Positions 52,939 through 61,331 of a stretch of 64,000 bases of DNA are shown here, in pieces. Under the pieces are notes generated by a model that made no database searches, had not been told where the DNA came from, and worked only from the letters and a program-made list of their open reading frames with translations. Position numbers and translations under genes: made by a program. Source of the stretch: an uncultured Ruminococcus sp. (GTDB taxonomy: Bacteria > Bacillota > Clostridia > Oscillospirales > Ruminococcaceae). The first letter of the stretch is position 1. Each line of letters starts with the position of its first letter. Location of the stretch: positions 17,112 to 81,111 of the forward strand of contig CAJTOG010000004.1 of NCBI GenBank assembly GCA_910577575.1, written 5' to 3'.

Positions 52939-52952
52939 CCGAAAATTTTCGG
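52939..52952. repeat. Perfect 14-bp palindrome downstream of ilvC
   Basis: CCGAAAATTTTCGG is its own complement. It lies between the ilvC stop and the operon terminator. A role as operator or mRNA hairpin is possible. Confidence 0.5.
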
Positions 52953-52964
52953 AGTGTAAATCAG

Positions 52965-52998
52965 CAATCAGCAATGCCAATTGCCAATTGTCAATTGT
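52965..52998. repeat. CAATTG heptad tandem repeat at the ilvC 3' end
   Basis: CAATTGC, CAATTGT and CAATTGT occur head to tail (52978-52998), preceded by degenerate CAATCAG and CAATGC units. The last unit extends into the ilvC coding end, supplying its final two asparagine codons and stop (ilvC ends ...FINN). Confidence 0.75.
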
Positions 52999-54028
52999 TA
53001 ATGAACTTATCTTCTTCGTTGTTCCAGCTGTAAAGCTTTCTGATTTCTTCGCCAACCTTTTCAGCAGGGTGTTCAGCAGCAAGTTTTCTCATAGCCTTGA
53101 AGTGTACCTGCTTACCTGCACATGACATATCAAGCAGGAATTCCTTTGCAAATGAGCCGTCCTGAATATCAGAAAGAACTTTCTTCATAGCTTTCTTTGT
53201 ATCTTCTGTGATAATCTTTGGACCTGTGATATAGTCACCGTATTCAGCAGTATTTGAAATGGAATATCTCATACCTGCAAAACCACTCTGATAGATTAAA
53301 TCGACAATGAGTTTCATTTCGTGGATACACTCAAAGTAAGCATTTCTTGGGTCATATCCAGCTTCAACGAGAGTTTCAAAACCAGCCTGCATAAGTGCAC
53401 ATACGCCGCCGCAAAGTACAGCCTGTTCACCAAAAAGGTCTGTTTCTGTTTCTGTTCTGAAAGTAGTTTCAAGAACGCCTGCTCTTGCTCCGCCGATTGC
53501 AAGACCGTAAGCAAGTGCTGTTTCCTTAGCTTTGCCTGTAGCATCCTGATGTACGGCAACGAGACAAGGTACACCCTTACCGGCCTGATATTCACTTCTT
53601 ACAGTATGTCCCGGACCCTTTGGTGCAATCATGGTAACGTCAACATCAGCAGGAGGAACAATACAGCCGAAATGGATATTGAATCCGTGAGCGAACATAA
53701 GCATATTACCGGCTTCAAGATTGGGTTCAATGTCATCTTTGTAAAGAGCAGCCTGTTTTTCATCATTAATAAGAATCATGATGATATCAGCCTGTTTGGC
53801 AGCTTCAGCAGCAGTATAAACTTCAAAGCCCTGCTTTACAGCTTTGTCCCATGACTTTGAACCTTCATAGAGACCGATGATAACTCTGCCGTTATCTCCG
53901 AGTGATTCTTTGGCATTGAGTGCGTGTGCATGACCCTGACTTCCATAGCCGATAACAGCAATAGTCTTTCCGTAAAGAAGGGAAAGGTCGCAGTCCTGTT
54001 CATAAAAAACTTTTGCAGTATTTTCCAT
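52991..54028 (-). CDS. ilvC: Ketol-acid reductoisomerase
   Basis: It converts acetolactate or acetohydroxybutyrate to dihydroxy acids. The 345-residue class I enzyme has the cofactor loop GYGSQGHAHALN, APKGPGHTVRSEY and metal ligands in the knotted C-terminal domain (FGEQAVLCGG, the LIYQSGFAGMRYSIS region). The C-terminus ends in a short tandem-repeat tail. AAGGAG precedes the start. Confidence 0.98.
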   Translation of the reverse strand: MENTAKVFYEQDCDLSLLYGKTIAVIGYGSQGHAHALNAKESLGDNGRVIIGLYEGSKSWDKAVKQGFEVYTAAEAAKQADIIMILINDEKQAALYKDDIEPNLEAGNMLMFAHGFNIHFGCIVPPADVDVTMIAPKGPGHTVRSEYQAGKGVPCLVAVHQDATGKAKETALAYGLAIGGARAGVLETTFRTETETDLFGEQAVLCGGVCALMQAGFETLVEAGYDPRNAYFECIHEMKLIVDLIYQSGFAGMRYSISNTAEYGDYITGPKIITEDTKKAMKKVLSDIQDGSFAKEFLLDMSCAGKQVHFKAMRKLAAEHPAEKVGEEIRKLYSWNNEEDKFINN

Positions 54029-54112
54029 TGTGAAAATCTCCTTTTAAAAAATAATATTTATGTAATTGCTTATTGGGCAATTATAATTATTGATTTAGAA
54101 AAATAATTTGAA

Positions 54113-54619
54113 CTATTTTTCTGTTTTAAGACAATTGTCTCCACGTTCAACAGCTACCATGCCGGTACGGCACATTTCTAAGATGCCATATGGTTTCATC
54201 AGTTCGATAAATGCTTCGATTTTTGAAATTTCTCCTGTAAGTTCGCATATGAGTGCAGTAGATGAATAGTCGATTATTTTTGAACGGAAAACTTCGGCAG
54301 CCGTCATTATATCCTGTCTTGATGAAGGGGTATTCCTTACTTTTATCAGCAGGAGCTCTCTTATTACAGTTTTATTGGGTTCAAGAACTTCAACTTCTTT
54401 TACGTCATGAAGTTTTTCAAGTTGTTTTATGATACGTTCCTTTATATCATCATCACCATGAAAAGCGACTGTAATACGTGAAAAATTGCTTGATTCAGTT
54501 TCTCCGACAGTGAGACAGTCAATATTGAATCCCCGTCTTGTGAACATTCCCGAAACTCTTGAGAGAACACCCGAAACATTTGATACAATAGCACCGATAA
54601 CAAACTGATTATTATGCAT
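54113..54619 (-). CDS. ilvN: Acetolactate synthase, small (regulatory) subunit
   Basis: The 168-residue regulatory subunit has two ACT-like domains: the first starts FVIGAIVSNVSGVLSRVSGM, where valine feedback normally acts, and the second covers about residues 85-160. It begins 11 bases after the ilvB stop, as usual for the catalytic and regulatory pair. Confidence 0.95.
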   Translation of the reverse strand: MHNNQFVIGAIVSNVSGVLSRVSGMFTRRGFNIDCLTVGETESSNFSRITVAFHGDDDIKERIIKQLEKLHDVKEVEVLEPNKTVIRELLLIKVRNTPSSRQDIMTAAEVFRSKIIDYSSTALICELTGEISKIEAFIELMKPYGILEMCRTGMVAVERGDNCLKTEK

Positions 54620-54630
54620 ATTCTCTCACC

Positions 54631-56370
54631 TCACTTTATTTCAGTAATAATATCTTCAATAGAACCGCCCGGCGGAAGCATCGGCAATACAAATTCATTA
54701 CAGTCAACAGCACAGTCAATAAGGTATACGTCGTTGTATGCAAATGCTTCTGATGCAGCTTTTTCAAGTTCTTCAGTGTTAAATACTCTTTTACCCTTTG
54801 CTCCGAATGCCTCGGCGAGTTTTACAAAGTCTGTCTGTCTGTTGAGTGTGGTATTGGAGTAGTGCTTTTCAAAGAAAAGTGTCTGCCACTGACGTACCAT
54901 TCCGAGTACGCCGTTATTCATGATTACTATAACAATAGGCGTATTGTATGAAACTGCTGTTGCAAGCTCATTGAGATTCATTCCGAAACTTCCGTCACCT
55001 GTGAAAAGTACAGAACGTTTTCCCCTTGCCACCGATGCACCTATAGTTGCACCCATTCCGTAACCCATTGTACCGAGTCCGCCACTTGTAAGGAATGTTC
55101 TGGGTTTCCTGAAAGGATAACGCTGGGCAGTCCACATCTGATGCTGCCCTACATCTGTAACAATAATATCGTCTTCAGATGCTGTTTTGCTTATGATGTC
55201 AATAATCTGATATGGTGTGAGGCAGTTTTCTTTTGAAAGTCCGGACTTGCCGCACGGATTGGTGCAATTATTGCAATTTTTTTCAAATACTGAATTTTCT
55301 GCACTTTCAAGACGTTTGTTTTCTTCCTGACGGAGTTCTTCAATACGTTTGTTCCATTCAGGATGCTTTGTTTCTGAGAGCATCGGAATAAGTCTGAAGA
55401 GAGCATCTTTTATATCACCCTGAATTGTAAGGTCAGAAGCAATATTTTTGTCAAGTTCAGCTGAATCAATATCAATATGTATTATTCTGAAATTTTTATT
55501 GAATCTGTTTTTGTCGCCTGTTGCCCTGTCGGAAAATCTTGCTCCGAGACAGATTACCAAATCGGCTTCGTCTTGTGCGATTGATGAAGCATAGTGACCA
55601 TGCATTCCGTTCATACCCAAAAAGCGTGGATTATCTGTCGGTATTGCTGAAAGTCCCATAAGTGAACAACCGACAGGTGCATCTATTTTATCCGCAAGTT
55701 TTAAAAGTTCATCTGATGCCTTGCCTGAAATTATACCGCCTCCGAAGTATATATACGGACGTTCAGAATTTTTAATCATTTCTGAAGCACGTCTTAATTT
55801 TCCGTCAGAAGCAAAACTGAGGGGGTACGGGCGGACAGGTTCCTGTTTGGGTTCAAAATCCCATACAGCTGTCTGTATATCCTTTGGTATATCAACGAGA
55901 ACCGGTCCGGGTCTGCCTGATTTTGCAATTTTGAAAGCTGTACGAAGAGTATCGGCAAGCTCTTTTATATCTTTTACTATGAAATTGTGCTTTGTTATCG
56001 GCATGGTTATTCCGACTATATCAACTTCCTGAAAACTGTCCTTGCCTATGAGGCTGCAAGGAACATTTCCGGTTATGGCGACCATCGGAACAGAGTCAAG
56101 AAAAGCTGTTGCAATACCTGTAACGAGATTTGTAGCCCCCGGTCCTGATGTTGCAATACATACACCTACTTTTCCTGTAGCTCTTGCATAGCCGTCAGCG
56201 GCATGGGAAGCACCCTGTTCGTGAGCAGTAAGTATATGATTTATTCTGTTGCTGTTGAGATACAGTTCATCAAAGAGATTTATAACCTGTCCTCCGGGAT
56301 ATCCGAAAACTGTATCACAACCCTGTTCAATCAGGGTCTCAACAACGATTTTAGCACCTGATATTTTCAT
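54631..56370 (-). CDS. ilvB: Acetolactate synthase, large (catalytic) subunit
   Basis: It condenses pyruvate with pyruvate or 2-oxobutanoate using ThDP. The catalytic Glu51 (AHEQGASHAADGYARATG), FAD-site segments and the ThDP/Mg motif GDGSFGMNLNELATAVSYN are present. An insert with four cysteines at 366, 369, 373 and 383 (NCNNCTNPCGKS) lies between the central and C-terminal domains; this is not part of the usual enzyme and could bind a metal or cluster. The 579-residue length is slightly above normal. Its leader carries an attenuator. Confidence 0.96.
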   Translation of the reverse strand: MKISGAKIVVETLIEQGCDTVFGYPGGQVINLFDELYLNSNRINHILTAHEQGASHAADGYARATGKVGVCIATSGPGATNLVTGIATAFLDSVPMVAITGNVPCSLIGKDSFQEVDIVGITMPITKHNFIVKDIKELADTLRTAFKIAKSGRPGPVLVDIPKDIQTAVWDFEPKQEPVRPYPLSFASDGKLRRASEMIKNSERPYIYFGGGIISGKASDELLKLADKIDAPVGCSLMGLSAIPTDNPRFLGMNGMHGHYASSIAQDEADLVICLGARFSDRATGDKNRFNKNFRIIHIDIDSAELDKNIASDLTIQGDIKDALFRLIPMLSETKHPEWNKRIEELRQEENKRLESAENSVFEKNCNNCTNPCGKSGLSKENCLTPYQIIDIISKTASEDDIIVTDVGQHQMWTAQRYPFRKPRTFLTSGGLGTMGYGMGATIGASVARGKRSVLFTGDGSFGMNLNELATAVSYNTPIVIVIMNNGVLGMVRQWQTLFFEKHYSNTTLNRQTDFVKLAEAFGAKGKRVFNTEELEKAASEAFAYNDVYLIDCAVDCNEFVLPMLPPGGSIEDIITEIK

Positions 56371-56419
56371 TTTGTTTTGTCCTTTACTTATTTTTTGTTT
56401 ATGAATTTAAATCCGGATT

Positions 56420-56453
56420 AAAAAACAAGTCCCCAGCATTCCGCCGGGGACTT
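56420..56453 (-). terminator. Attenuator terminator upstream of ilvB
   Basis: AAGTCCCCGGC pairs with GCTGGGGACTT (11 bp, one G-T) around GGAAT, followed on the minus strand by GTTTTTT. It lies 12 bases after the leader-peptide stop and 50 bases before ilvB, so it must be bypassed for ilvBNC expression. Confidence 0.88.
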
Positions 56454-56465
56454 AGATTTCATTGT

Positions 56466-56588
56466 TTACACGCACTGCGTGGATACAATAGCATCTTTCA
56501 GGCAGAATGAATAACGACAGCAGTCTGAAGTATTAATGACTGTGCCGACGATAATGATAGTACCGGAAGAGATATAAACCGTTCTCAT
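56466..56588 (-). CDS. Ile/Val-rich leader peptide of ilvBNC
   Basis: A 40-codon ORF has an AAAGGAG site and starts ATG at 56588. It begins MRTVYISSGTIIIVGTVINT; 11 of 40 residues are Ile or Val, including four in a row (IIIV). It ends 12 bases before an intrinsic terminator. Within the ORF, CAGTC and GACTG (inside 56516-56546) and CACGC with GCGTG (56468-56483) can form alternative hairpins. This is the arrangement of ribosome-mediated attenuation: ribosome stalling at Ile/Val codons when those amino acids are scarce would prevent the terminator. Confidence 0.75.
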   Translation of the reverse strand: MRTVYISSGTIIIVGTVINTSDCCRYSFCLKDAIVSTQCV

Positions 56589-56627
56589 TACGTTTCCGCT
56601 CCTTTGAAAAATGTTGTTAATATCAGT

Positions 56628-56656
56628 ATTATATCACATTGTGACGGCAAAATCAA
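56628..56656 (-). promoter_or_regulatory. Promoter of the ilv leader and ilvBNC
   Basis: TTGATT (56651-56656) and TATAAT (56628-56633) are 17 bases apart on the minus strand, about 40 bases before the leader ATG. Confidence 0.85.
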
Positions 56657-56721
56657 TAAGGAGCGGAAATTTTGTTTATTATTTATAATTTCAACAGAAA
56701 AATGTGTTTATATTTGATGTT

Positions 56722-58389
56722 TTATTCTGTTTTTTCATTCAGCATAATATTTATAGCTGTTACAAGTGCTTTTATTGATGATACAACTATATCATTGTCA
56801 ACACCTGTTCCCCACCAGCTTTTGCCGTCGGTAGTAATTTCGACATATGATACAGCTTTTGAGGCAGAGCCGACTTCCAATGAATGTTCCGCATAATTGC
56901 TGATGCTGTACTCTATACCTGTATATGAACGTATCGCATTGCTTACTGCGTCGAGTCTACCGTTGCCGGTATTGGCTGCAACAGCTTTTCTGCCATTGTA
57001 ATCAATATTTACTGTAGCTTCAATGCCGTTCTGCTGTACGTAGTGAGCTTCTGTTACATTCAGCGGAGATGTAATGTCAACAAAGTGAGTTTTGAAGATT
57101 CCATAAACTTCATCGGGCATAAGTTCCTTATGTTTGTGGTCTGAAACGCCTTTGACCATATATCCTACCTTTTCACGCATTTTTTTGGGAAGGTCATATC
57201 CGAAGCGTGTTTCAAGTATATATCCGATACCTCCTTTTCCGGACTGACTGTTTATGCGGATAACGTCTGCCGAATATTCTCTGCCTACATCTTCAGGGTC
57301 AATCGGCAGATATGGTACAGTCCAGTATTCAGTGTGTCCTTCTTCACGCCATTTCATACCCTTTGCTATAGCGTCCTGATGTGAACCGCTGAATGCTGCA
57401 AATACGAGTTTTCCTGAATATGGTGAACGTTCATAGACGTTCATTCTTGTAACTCTTGTGTAGAGTTCAGTAATTTTCGGCATATTGCTGAAATCAAGTT
57501 CAGGGTCAACTCCCTGTGAATACATATTCATGGCGAGGGTAATAATATCGACATTGCCTGTACGTTCGCCGTTTCCGAACAATGTACCTTCAACACGGTC
57601 TGCCCCTGCCAAAAGTCCCATTTCTGTATCGGCTACAGCACAGCCTCTGTCATTGTGCGGATGGAGTGATATTATAACATTTTCACGGTATTTGATATTG
57701 TCGCACATATATTCAATCTGGTTTGCATAGATGTGAGGCATTGAGAGCTGTACTGTTACAGGCAGATTGAGAATAACCTTGTCATCGGTAGACGGCTGCC
57801 ATATATCGAGTACAACATTGCTTATTTCGAGTGCAAACTCAGGTTCTGTACCTGTAAAGCTTTCAGGGGAGTATTCAAAACGGAAGTTGCCTTCATACTT
57901 TTCACGGTATTCCTTACAGAGCTTTGCACCCGTAACAGCAATTTTGATAATTTCCTCCTTGCTTTTGCGGAAAACCTGTTCACGCTGTGCAAGGCTTGTT
58001 GAATTGTAGAGGTGTACAATGGCATTTTTACAGCCTTTGAGGGCATTAAAAGTTTTTTCGATAATATGTTCTCTGGATTGGGTAAGAACCTGGATGGTTA
58101 CATCATCGGGAATCATATTCTGTTCAATAAGAGTACGGCAGAATTCATATTCAGTTTCAGATGCAGCAGGGAAACCAATTTCAATTTCCTTGAATCCGAG
58201 TTCAACAAGGAGTTTGAAAAATTCAAGTTTTTCGCTGAGACTCATCGGAGTAACAAGTGCCTGATTACCATCTCTGAGGTCGACGCTGCACCAAATGGGT
58301 GCTTTATCAATGTAGGATTTTTTTGTCCATTTCATTTCTGTTTTTGGAGCTTCAAAAAATTGTCTTGTGTATTTGTTTACATTTTTCAT
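56722..58389 (-). CDS. leuA: 2-isopropylmalate synthase (LeuA type 2)
   Basis: It condenses 2-oxoisovalerate with acetyl-CoA, committing carbon to leucine. The 555-residue protein opens with a long N-terminal arm, then the DRE-TIM motif SVDLRDGNQALVTPM, the metal motif SLHPHNDRGCAVADTE, and a C-terminal regulatory domain (about 430-555) for leucine feedback. The sequence is of the actinobacterial-like long LeuA group. It is preceded by a T-box leader. Confidence 0.96.
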   Translation of the reverse strand: MKNVNKYTRQFFEAPKTEMKWTKKSYIDKAPIWCSVDLRDGNQALVTPMSLSEKLEFFKLLVELGFKEIEIGFPAASETEYEFCRTLIEQNMIPDDVTIQVLTQSREHIIEKTFNALKGCKNAIVHLYNSTSLAQREQVFRKSKEEIIKIAVTGAKLCKEYREKYEGNFRFEYSPESFTGTEPEFALEISNVVLDIWQPSTDDKVILNLPVTVQLSMPHIYANQIEYMCDNIKYRENVIISLHPHNDRGCAVADTEMGLLAGADRVEGTLFGNGERTGNVDIITLAMNMYSQGVDPELDFSNMPKITELYTRVTRMNVYERSPYSGKLVFAAFSGSHQDAIAKGMKWREEGHTEYWTVPYLPIDPEDVGREYSADVIRINSQSGKGGIGYILETRFGYDLPKKMREKVGYMVKGVSDHKHKELMPDEVYGIFKTHFVDITSPLNVTEAHYVQQNGIEATVNIDYNGRKAVAANTGNGRLDAVSNAIRSYTGIEYSISNYAEHSLEVGSASKAVSYVEITTDGKSWWGTGVDNDIVVSSIKALVTAINIMLNEKTE

Positions 58390-58411
58390 AAATATTCACC
58401 TTTCAAAAAAT

Positions 58412-58696
58412 TAATAAAAAAAGTCCCTTCCAAGCATTAAAGCAAGGAAGAGACGAAGTTACAGTTATACTCCGTGGTACCACTCTTCTTGATGCATAAA
58501 AATGCATCCACTCATCTGCGTCTGAAAAACGCATATCTCTATAACGGGAGAACCCGTTCAAACCTAATTGCAAAAAGCTTTCAGCCGACTGCTCGGGGAG
58601 GAGCTATGACTTGTATCTGTTTACCGGTTTTCACCTTATCCGGCTCTCTGAAAAACAAACTACAGGCTTTATTTCCCGTCAAAGCATTTATATATT
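58412..58696 (-). promoter_or_regulatory. T-box riboswitch leader of leuA
   Basis: The minus strand contains the T-box core GAGTGGTACCACGG (58472-58486, equivalent to the AGGGTGGNACCGCG consensus). It is followed by a terminator stem (GTCTCTTCCTTGC with GCTTGGAAGGGAC, T7; 58415-58456) and preceded by a long stem-I region with the GNTG-like and AG-bulge sequences. An uncharged tRNA pairing with it should favour the antiterminator. The downstream gene implies tRNA-Leu. A CTC codon occurs in the likely specifier area (GCTCCTC), but I could not fix the specifier loop by hand. Confidence 0.88.
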
Positions 58697-58702
58697 GAAT
58701 TC

Positions 58703-58731
58703 ATTATATATTATTTTTTTCGATTTGTCAA
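58703..58731 (-). promoter_or_regulatory. Promoter of the leuA T-box leader
   Basis: TTGACA (58726-58731) and TATAAT (58703-58708), both perfect, are 17 bases apart on the minus strand. Confidence 0.93.
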
Positions 58732-58785
58732 GTCTTTTTTCAAAAAACTCATAAATATTTTATGAATTGATTTGATATTTTTCTA

Positions 58786-58814
58786 TTGACGGATTATAAT
58801 AAATATGGTAAAAT
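58786..58814 (+). promoter_or_regulatory. Promoter of the gene at 58849
   Basis: TTGACG (58786-58791) and TAAAAT (58809-58814) are 17 bases apart. It is divergent from the leuA promoter. Confidence 0.75.
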
Positions 58815-58848
58815 AAAATTATATTTTAAATTTCAAGGAGTGTTTTTT

Positions 58849-59526
58849 ATGAATTATGAGATTATTGGAAGTACTGTTCCTGCTGTTGAATGTACCCTCA
58901 ATGCAGGCGAATCAATGTTTACACAGTCGGGCGGTATGATTTGGCAGAGCATGGGTATTAATATGTCTACAAATGCACGTGGCGGTCTTGGAAGAAGTCT
59001 GGGAAGGATATTTACAGGTGAATCAATATTCATGGCAAATTATACTGCGGAAGTCAATGGTGCAAAGATTGCATTCGGTTCAACAGTACCCGGATGCGTT
59101 GTTCCTGTTGATATTTCCAGAGGGGAGCTTATTGTTCAGAAAGGTGCGTTTCTCTGTGCAGAGCAGACTGTTGACCTGAAAGCGACTTTTACTAAAAAAT
59201 TTACATCAGGGCTTTTCGGCGGCGAAGGATTTATCCTTCAGAGAATTTTCGGAAAGGGTATGGCTTTTCTTGAGGTTGACGGCGATATGGTTGAAAGAGT
59301 TCTTGCTCCGGGAGAAGTTATAAAAGTCGATACCGGAAATGTTGTTGCTTTTGAAACAAGCGTAAGCTACGATATTGAAACAGTCAAGGGTCTTGGAAAC
59401 ATTTTCTTCGGGGGTGAGGGCTTGTTTATAACAAAACTTACAGGTCCCGGAAAAATTATTCTCCAGACACAGAGCTTCAATGAATTTGCTATGAGAATAG
59501 CTTCCAGAATACCCGGAAAGGGTTAA
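58849..59526 (+). CDS. TIGR00266/AIM24-family protein
   Basis: The 225-residue protein is an all-beta AIM24/TIGR00266-type double-psi-like protein: repeated G-E-S-x-F and G-x-G-G segments (LNAGESMFTQSGGMIWQSMG, LFGGEGFILQRIFGKG, LAPGEVIKVDTGNVVAF). Bacterial members have no known function; yeast AIM24 is mitochondrial. I start at 58849 (MNYEIIGSTVPA), which has AAGGAG. The upstream in-frame start at 58786 lies inside the promoter. It is followed after 6 bases by the hydrolase gene. Confidence 0.88.
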   Translation: MNYEIIGSTVPAVECTLNAGESMFTQSGGMIWQSMGINMSTNARGGLGRSLGRIFTGESIFMANYTAEVNGAKIAFGSTVPGCVVPVDISRGELIVQKGAFLCAEQTVDLKATFTKKFTSGLFGGEGFILQRIFGKGMAFLEVDGDMVERVLAPGEVIKVDTGNVVAFETSVSYDIETVKGLGNIFFGGEGLFITKLTGPGKIILQTQSFNEFAMRIASRIPGKG

Positions 59527-59532
59527 TATACA

Positions 59533-60318
59533 GTGGCAAGGGTTTATCCGCTTTTCAGCTCCAGCAATGGTAATTCAACTTTTATAGGTACAGAGAAAGG
59601 CGGTATTTTAATAGACTGCGGAGTAAGTTTCAAAAGACTTTCTTCAGCTCTTTCTCTGAATAATATTCCATTGAAGGCGGTTCAGGGAATATTTATTACT
59701 CATGAACACAATGACCATATATCCGGATTGAAAATGTTTACCAAAAATACGGGAATACCTGTTTATGGTCAGAAACGTACTCTGCAAAGACTTTATGATA
59801 AAAACAAGATAACCTGCAATTCCCCCGTAATTGATATAAACGGAAAAACTGTAGAATGCGGAGGAAATGAAGTAATATGCTTTGATACTCCACATGATAC
59901 GGTTCAGAGCTGCGGCTACAGAATCAGGACGGCTGATGACAGGCTTTGTGCTGTATGTACGGATTTAGGTCATATTACTGAAACAGTCAAAAATGCACTT
60001 ATGGGCTGTAGATTTGTACTGCTTGAGTCAAATTATGATGAACAAATGCTTAGATGCAGTTCTTATCCACTTTATCTGAAAGAACGCATTTTATCCGATA
60101 ACGGTCATCTTTCAAATGATTTATGCGGAAAACAGGCGGAAAAACTTGTGCAGAACGGTACAACCCATATTGTTCTCGGTCATTTGAGTCTGGAAAATAA
60201 TACTCCTAAAAAAGCAGTTTCAACAGTACAGTCATATCTTTCAGAATTTAAACGTGGCAGGGATTATCTTATGGGAGTTGCACCTGCCGAAACTATGGGA
60301 GGAGCTGTTGTATTTTGA
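59533..60318 (+). CDS. Metallo-beta-lactamase-fold hydrolase (YycJ/WalJ-like)
   Basis: The 261-residue protein starts at a GTG (MARVYPLFSSSNGNSTFIG) with AAAGGG upstream. It has the MBL metal motif THEHNDHISGLK and further ligands in GHLSLENN. The opening PLFSSSNGNSTFI is characteristic of YycJ/WalJ proteins, implicated in coordinating cell division with DNA replication or in DNA processing. In other Firmicutes walJ sits near walKR and rlmH; here rlmH is present but walKR is not. The role is inferred from family. Confidence 0.88.
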   Translation: MARVYPLFSSSNGNSTFIGTEKGGILIDCGVSFKRLSSALSLNNIPLKAVQGIFITHEHNDHISGLKMFTKNTGIPVYGQKRTLQRLYDKNKITCNSPVIDINGKTVECGGNEVICFDTPHDTVQSCGYRIRTADDRLCAVCTDLGHITETVKNALMGCRFVLLESNYDEQMLRCSSYPLYLKERILSDNGHLSNDLCGKQAEKLVQNGTTHIVLGHLSLENNTPKKAVSTVQSYLSEFKRGRDYLMGVAPAETMGGAVVF

Positions 60319-60788
60319 ATATAAATCTTATTGTTGTGGGCAAATTAAAAGAAGATTATCTCAGAAATGCCTGTGCCGAGTACATAAAGAGGCTTGGAAG
60401 ATACTGCAATTTTGAAATACATGAGATTGATGAATGCCGTCTGAGTGATTCGCCTTCTGAAAAGGAAATTTCCTCTGCACTTCATAAAGAAGCCGTTCAG
60501 ATTAAAAAATTTGCAAAAGGTTTCATTATTCCTATGTGCATTGAAGGAAAACAGCTTACCAGTCCTGAAATTTCAGAGAAAATTTCTTCGTCAGGAGTAA
60601 ACGGATTCAGTACCATTACTTTTGTAATCGGCAGCTCGTATGGTCTTGACCCAGAAATAAAGCAAATGGGAAATTTAAAACTTTCCATGTCTAAAATGAC
60701 TTTTCCGCATCAGCTTGCAAGGGTTATGCTTTTGGAACAGATTTATCGCAGTTTTCAGATTATTGAAGGAGGAAAATATCATAAATGA
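60315..60788 (+). CDS. rlmH: 23S rRNA (pseudouridine1915-N3)-methyltransferase
   Basis: It methylates pseudouridine 1915 in helix 69 of 23S rRNA using SAM. The 157-residue SPOUT protein has MNINLIVVGKLKEDYLRNA at the start, the knot motifs TFVIGSSYGLDPEIKQ and LSMSKMTFPHQLARVMLLEQIYR, and the conserved C-terminal YHK. It begins at a TTG overlapping the previous stop (TTGA), so it is translationally coupled to the MBL hydrolase. Confidence 0.97.
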   Translation: MNINLIVVGKLKEDYLRNACAEYIKRLGRYCNFEIHEIDECRLSDSPSEKEISSALHKEAVQIKKFAKGFIIPMCIEGKQLTSPEISEKISSSGVNGFSTITFVIGSSYGLDPEIKQMGNLKLSMSKMTFPHQLARVMLLEQIYRSFQIIEGGKYHK

Positions 60789-60809
60789 AAATAAACAAAG
60801 GTGGTTAAT

Positions 60810-61286
60810 ATGGATTTTAAAACCAGAGAGATACATCAGACAGAGTATGATGTTTTAAAAGATTTTTTATATGAAGCGATATTTGTTCCTGAAGGTGTTT
60901 CAGCACCGCCCAAGGAAATAATAAATAAGCCTGAATTGCAAGTGTACATAGCTGATTTCGGGAAGAAAAACGGTGATATGTGTATGGTTGCGGAGATTGA
61001 CAATAAAATTATCGGTGCTGTATGGGGACGTATCATGAATGATTATGGTCATATAGATGATAAAACACCCTCATTGGCTGTTTCTGTTTACAGTGATTAC
61101 AGAAATCATGGTATTGGTACTGCTTTGATGGAGAGTATACTGGAATACTATAAAAGTAATGGATATAATCAGGTTTCGTTATCTGTTCAGAAAGCCAATT
61201 ATGCAGTAAAGATGTATAAAAATGTTGGTTTTGAAATAGCTGATGAAAATGAAGAAGAATATAGTATGATATGTAAGCTTTTTTGA
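60810..61286 (+). CDS. GNAT acetyltransferase
   Basis: The 158-residue protein begins MDFKTREIHQTEYDVLKDFL. The acetyl-CoA loop YRNHGIGTALMESIL and the closing AVKMYKNVGFEIAD identify the GNAT fold. I start at 60810, which has AAAGGTGG directly upstream; a GTG at 60801 is less likely. It ends the plus-strand operon and is followed by a strong terminator. The substrate is unknown. Confidence 0.86.
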   Translation: MDFKTREIHQTEYDVLKDFLYEAIFVPEGVSAPPKEIINKPELQVYIADFGKKNGDMCMVAEIDNKIIGAVWGRIMNDYGHIDDKTPSLAVSVYSDYRNHGIGTALMESILEYYKSNGYNQVSLSVQKANYAVKMYKNVGFEIADENEEEYSMICKLF

Positions 61287-61288
61287 TT

Positions 61289-61326
61289 AAAAAGCCGTAT
61301 GGATTTAAGTTTTCCATACGGCTTTT
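61289..61326. terminator. Bidirectional terminator
   Basis: AAAAGCCGTATGGA pairs with TCCATACGGCTTTT around TTTAAGTTT (14-bp stem), with T-runs in both directions. It lies between convergent genes. Confidence 0.93.
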
Positions 61327-61331
61327 GATTT

